Shown here one piece after another: positions 61,468 through 64,000 of a stretch of DNA of 64,000 nt; position 1 is the stretch's first letter, and each line of letters opens with the position of its first letter. The position numbers and the translations under genes are program-made. Origin of the DNA: Arthrobacter sp. ISL-28 (GTDB lineage Bacteria; Actinomycetota; Actinomycetes; Actinomycetales; Micrococcaceae); contig NZ_JAGGPJ010000009.1 of the NCBI RefSeq assembly GCF_018613875.1, positions 1 through 64,000 of the forward strand, in the 5' to 3' direction. Under the pieces are notes generated by a model. It saw nothing but the letters and a program-made list of their open reading frames with translations. It was not told where the DNA came from and did not search any database.

Positions 61468-62865
61468 TTATGAATGAAGGGCAGCGCGGGCGAAGGCTTG
61501 TCCTGGCGGCGTGACGGTGTTTGCTTCCAGCCCGCCGCGGTCGTCGAAGATTCCCAGATTCAGCAGGTCTTCTCGGGGCTCGCTGAGGAGCGCTTGAACG
61601 GTTCTCAGTTCCAGTTCGGCTCCAATGCTGGTTCTCCAGCCGAGTGCGCTGAGCCCGAAGGAGACGGCTTCAAGGTAGTCGTCCCATTCAGTTCGTTTTC
61701 CGGCCGCGATCTCGATGAGGAGCAGCAGGACCGCGTCGCGCCGGGAGTCATGACGGTGCCGGTGGGCAATGGCACGGGCGAGGAAAAGCCAAAGGCCTGT
61801 GGGCTCGTCGAGCAGCCGTTTGGCGGCGGATGTGATGGTGAGCCTGCCTTTGATTTTGCGGATCAGGCCGAGGCGCTGGGCGCTTTCGCGCAGCTGGAGG
61901 ACGGGCAGTGCCTGGTCCTCGCGGCTGGCTTTGCCGGTCCAGTCCTTGGCCCAGCCGAGCTCGTTCATTGCCTCACGGACCACGGCCGGCGGCAGCCAGC
62001 CGGCAGCGGTGAGGGACAGACCCTCGCGCCCGATACGGCGGACGAGCCAGAGATAGGGGGCGGTCATCGCCTCGGCGATGTCGGCGTCCACCTCCGCGGG
62101 GCCGTCGAGGTTTGCGGTGGCGAGGTAGGAACGGAACTCGCGGCGGATCCCCGGGGGCAGCCGGTGGGTGAGTTCCTGGATCAGTGGCTGGCTGCCGTGT
62201 CCGGATTCGTTGACGGTCTCGGCGGGGAACAGCAGGGCCAGTTCGTTGTTCATAGCATCGGTGTCCAGCTGTTCGGGGTCGAATTCCTGCCAGGGCCCGG
62301 CTGTCCAGGCGACCCATGCCTTCAGGTCTTCGTGCTCGTCGTGGCCGGGGTCTGCGAGGGCGTCGAGCAGGCCGTAGTAGCCGCCGATACCGCCGGAATC
62401 TTCCAATGGCGCCCGCCGCGCCCCGTCCAGCAGCCTCGCCCGCGGGGCGGTTGTCGGCGCCGGGCGGCTCCCGGTGAGTTCCAGGCGGTGGATCCACGCG
62501 TCTCCAAAGTCGTATTCATAGAACAGGGGACCGGATTCGGTGGTGAGGATCTGTCCCAGGGTCCAGTCCGTCTCGGGCAGGTCCTCGTCACTGTCCTCCA
62601 GCAGGTCAACGGGGACCCAGCGCCGAGGTTCCGGCCACCTCCCGTTCACGGGCCGCAGCCGCTTGTAGGGGTCGGTGTCGGTGAAGGAGTGCAGATGCGC
62701 ATCCCGCCAGCCGACGGCCGTTTGCAGGATCTCATGGACGCTGTCCAGGGTCAGGGAAGAATCGAGTTCGAGGAGCCGCCAGATGGCCGGTTCGCTGCCT
62801 TCGATCGACACTCTCACCCTCAGCAACATCGACCCGGTATCCCTGTCTGCAGCTCGTATCGTCAC
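61468..62865 (-). CDS. Plasmid pRiA4b ORF-3-like protein
   Basis: The N-terminal region carries the PRiA4_ORF3 pattern: LLRVRVSIEGSEPAIWRLLE, TLDSVHEILQTAVGWRDAHL, HSFTD, PLFYEYDFGDAWIHRLEL and ALADPGHDEHEDLKAWV. The C-terminal 250 residues are helical and less conserved. The family is widespread on plasmids and chromosomes; its role is unknown. I favour the GTG at 62865 (GGCAGGA upstream, 465 aa); the frame is open to 63024, with another ATG at about 62991. Confidence 0.85.
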   Translation of the reverse strand: MTIRAADRDTGSMLLRVRVSIEGSEPAIWRLLELDSSLTLDSVHEILQTAVGWRDAHLHSFTDTDPYKRLRPVNGRWPEPRRWVPVDLLEDSDEDLPETDWTLGQILTTESGPLFYEYDFGDAWIHRLELTGSRPAPTTAPRARLLDGARRAPLEDSGGIGGYYGLLDALADPGHDEHEDLKAWVAWTAGPWQEFDPEQLDTDAMNNELALLFPAETVNESGHGSQPLIQELTHRLPPGIRREFRSYLATANLDGPAEVDADIAEAMTAPYLWLVRRIGREGLSLTAAGWLPPAVVREAMNELGWAKDWTGKASREDQALPVLQLRESAQRLGLIRKIKGRLTITSAAKRLLDEPTGLWLFLARAIAHRHRHDSRRDAVLLLLIEIAAGKRTEWDDYLEAVSFGLSALGWRTSIGAELELRTVQALLSEPREDLLNLGIFDDRGGLEANTVTPPGQAFARAALHS

Positions 62866-63104
62866 GGCACTATCCTGCCAGCCCAGTCGTTCACGGACGC
62901 CTCGGACCGGCCCGCCGTGTCCGCTATCGCCGGCGAGATGCATACGTGGCCCAGGTGTTGCCCCGGCTTGTCTTGCGTGTTGTTCGGTCATGGGTGCTGT
63001 AGCCAAGCATGAGTAAGCCGGCAATGACGCGGCCGCTGCGCTGCGTTAGGTTCTGGTTGTCATGTGCACTGCTATCGGTGGTCTTCGTTTCTTCTGTGCC
63101 GGCT

Positions 63105-63572
63105 TTAGAGCTCGCGCAGGTAGCACAGCATTCGACAGTCCGTGCCCGGCTGGAGGTTAGTGAAGCCGTGGCGTTCGTAAAAGCGGCGGGTGTCTCTATC
63201 GACCTCATCGACGTTGATGTGCATCTCCGCTCCGCCGCGTTCGCGGACCTCCTGGACCGCTGTTGTCAGCAATGCCGTGCCGACGCCCTGGCCGCGCAGG
63301 CCGGGCTGGACGTAAAGTTCCTCAAGCTGGGCCAGGGCTCCGTCGTAGTACGGGGTGGGCCTCAGGGTCAGGAATGCCAAACCGGTCGAGGCTACCGGGG
63401 TCCCGGAGAGCAGGACAAGCACGTCGGTGCGGGTCAGGAGGAACCTGAACCGGGCGGCAAATTCCTCGGCACTTGGACCAGGAGTTTCAAACTCGGTGTT
63501 GAAGTCGTAGAGCAGGCGCCCGACCACGCCCGCCTGCCCGGTCGATGCAATGAAGACGTCTGTGGCGGCCAT
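63105..63572 (-). CDS. GNAT-family N-acetyltransferase
   Basis: Acyl-CoA-dependent acetyltransferase of 155 residues: LEELYVQPGLRGQGVGTALL holds the acetyl-CoA-binding Q/R-x-x-G-x-G/A loop, and DTRRFYERHGFTNL the C-terminal signature. The substrate cannot be told. I chose the ATG at 63572, where the domain begins (VFIASTGQAGVVGRLLYDFN); the frame is open to 63665. Confidence 0.9.
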   Translation of the reverse strand: MAATDVFIASTGQAGVVGRLLYDFNTEFETPGPSAEEFAARFRFLLTRTDVLVLLSGTPVASTGLAFLTLRPTPYYDGALAQLEELYVQPGLRGQGVGTALLTTAVQEVRERGGAEMHINVDEVDRDTRRFYERHGFTNLQPGTDCRMLCYLREL

Positions 63573-63913
63573 GGGCCCATTCTGCGGGCAGGCCTCTACA
63601 TCCGGAAGCCATGACACCGTCACAGAACGGCGGCGGCAAGGCCAGCGCCGCCGCGGTGATGCCAAAGGAAGGGAAGGATGACGGAGAGGGGCCGGAGCGA
63701 GCCTCGCGGTTCGCCCGGGCTACCCGCGCACGGAAGGCACCCTACACCGGCATGGAACGTTCCGGTCCGAGGCTAAGGCGCCCGGCCTCTGCTCCAGTGG
63801 CACCCGGATCCCGCCTTTTCAGAACTCATCAACTATCAACGAAGACAACTCCTCCCGGAATTGCCCTCTTTGGTATCGCCCATCGCCTCACATGCAGACA
63901 TCGGGCGCAGTGG
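63573..63913. other. Gap, nothing firmly recognised
   Basis: About 340 nt; an open plus-strand frame here (63611-63964) is Arg/Pro/Ser-rich and looks non-coding. Confidence 0.35.
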
Positions 63914-64000
63914 TTAGCGTGGGGTGAGGTGCTCGGCAATCAGTTCGGCGCTACGCTCGAGTGAGAGAATACCGGCGGCAACACCGACAACCATGTCGAA
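63914..64000 (-). CDS. C-terminal end of a gene entering from the right edge
   Basis: The minus strand from the edge reads FDMVVGVAAGILSLERSAEL IAEHLTPR and then TAA (63914-63916). Only 28 codons are visible. The helical texture is protein-like, and an ANTAR-type or similar C-terminus is conceivable, but the family cannot be named. Confidence 0.35.
   Translation of the reverse strand, partial: FDMVVGVAAGILSLERSAELIAEHLTPR

Noticed and set aside
61474..63012. Plus-strand frame of 512 codons
   Set aside because: Antisense to the pRiA4b ORF-3-like gene, whose motifs are clear; the translation is Gly/Gln/Val-rich without family features.

Overview
The window looks like a large plasmid, or a plasmid-derived mosaic, from a high-GC actinobacterium. 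The closest fit is soil Micrococcaceae (Arthrobacter/Pseudarthrobacter type). This is inferred from the base composition, the frequent GTG/TTG starts, an Lsr2 protein, a type I-E CRISPR-Cas set, and an actinobacterial conjugation module with SCO6880-, VirB4- and VirD4-type proteins. It also carries its own partition locus and replication protein. No rRNA or tRNA gene was recognised.

Layout. 1-2.6 kb: the 3' part of a umuC-type polymerase gene, a frameshifted DUF6504-like partner and small ORFs. 2.7-13 kb: a type I-E CRISPR-Cas locus on the minus strand, in the order cse1-cse2-cas7-cas5-cas6e-cas3. It is followed by a ruined cas1 that runs straight into a truncated first repeat of a 45-repeat array. 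cas2 and the leader are gone, so the system could interfere at best but should not acquire spacers. 13-19.5 kb: a KfrA-like coiled-coil protein with a repeat-rich promoter, a large PLD-nuclease/helicase fusion and two unrecognised genes. 19.5-27 kb: a gene-poor patchwork of small membrane proteins, hypotheticals, pseudogenes and duplicated non-coding blocks. 27-34.5 kb: an envelope/stress cluster containing a PAP2 remnant, a MarR regulator, a holin-like protein, two DUF3618 proteins, YihY/BrkB, CsbD and PRC-barrel/DUF2382. Paired palindromes suggest control by the MarR protein. 34.9-41.9 kb: a frameshifted IS110 transposase, a serine resolvase and the remnant of a second one, a cold-shock protein, a stand-alone receiver domain and a GGDEF remnant. 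41.9-46.9 kb: the plasmid maintenance core, with a centromere-like 310-bp tandem repeat, parA, a ribbon-helix-helix parB-like gene and a primase-type replication protein. 47-59 kb: the conjugation module, with a minus-strand group (CHAP lysozyme-like protein, lipoprotein, ParA-like ATPase) and a plus-strand operon of eight genes. 59-64 kb: Lsr2, a RES/Xre-type toxin-antitoxin pair with a broken toxin, a pRiA4b ORF-3-like protein and a GNAT acetyltransferase.

How it fits together. Replication, partition and transfer genes make the element self-sufficient and probably mobile. Lsr2 and the toxin-antitoxin pair are typical plasmid stabilisers. The cargo is defence (CRISPR interference and possibly the PLD-helicase) and stress or envelope functions. 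Many genes carry single frameshifts. Homopolymer-length differences among otherwise identical CRISPR repeats suggest that some of these may be sequencing errors rather than decay. The cas1 damage and the remnants that lack large segments cannot be explained that way.
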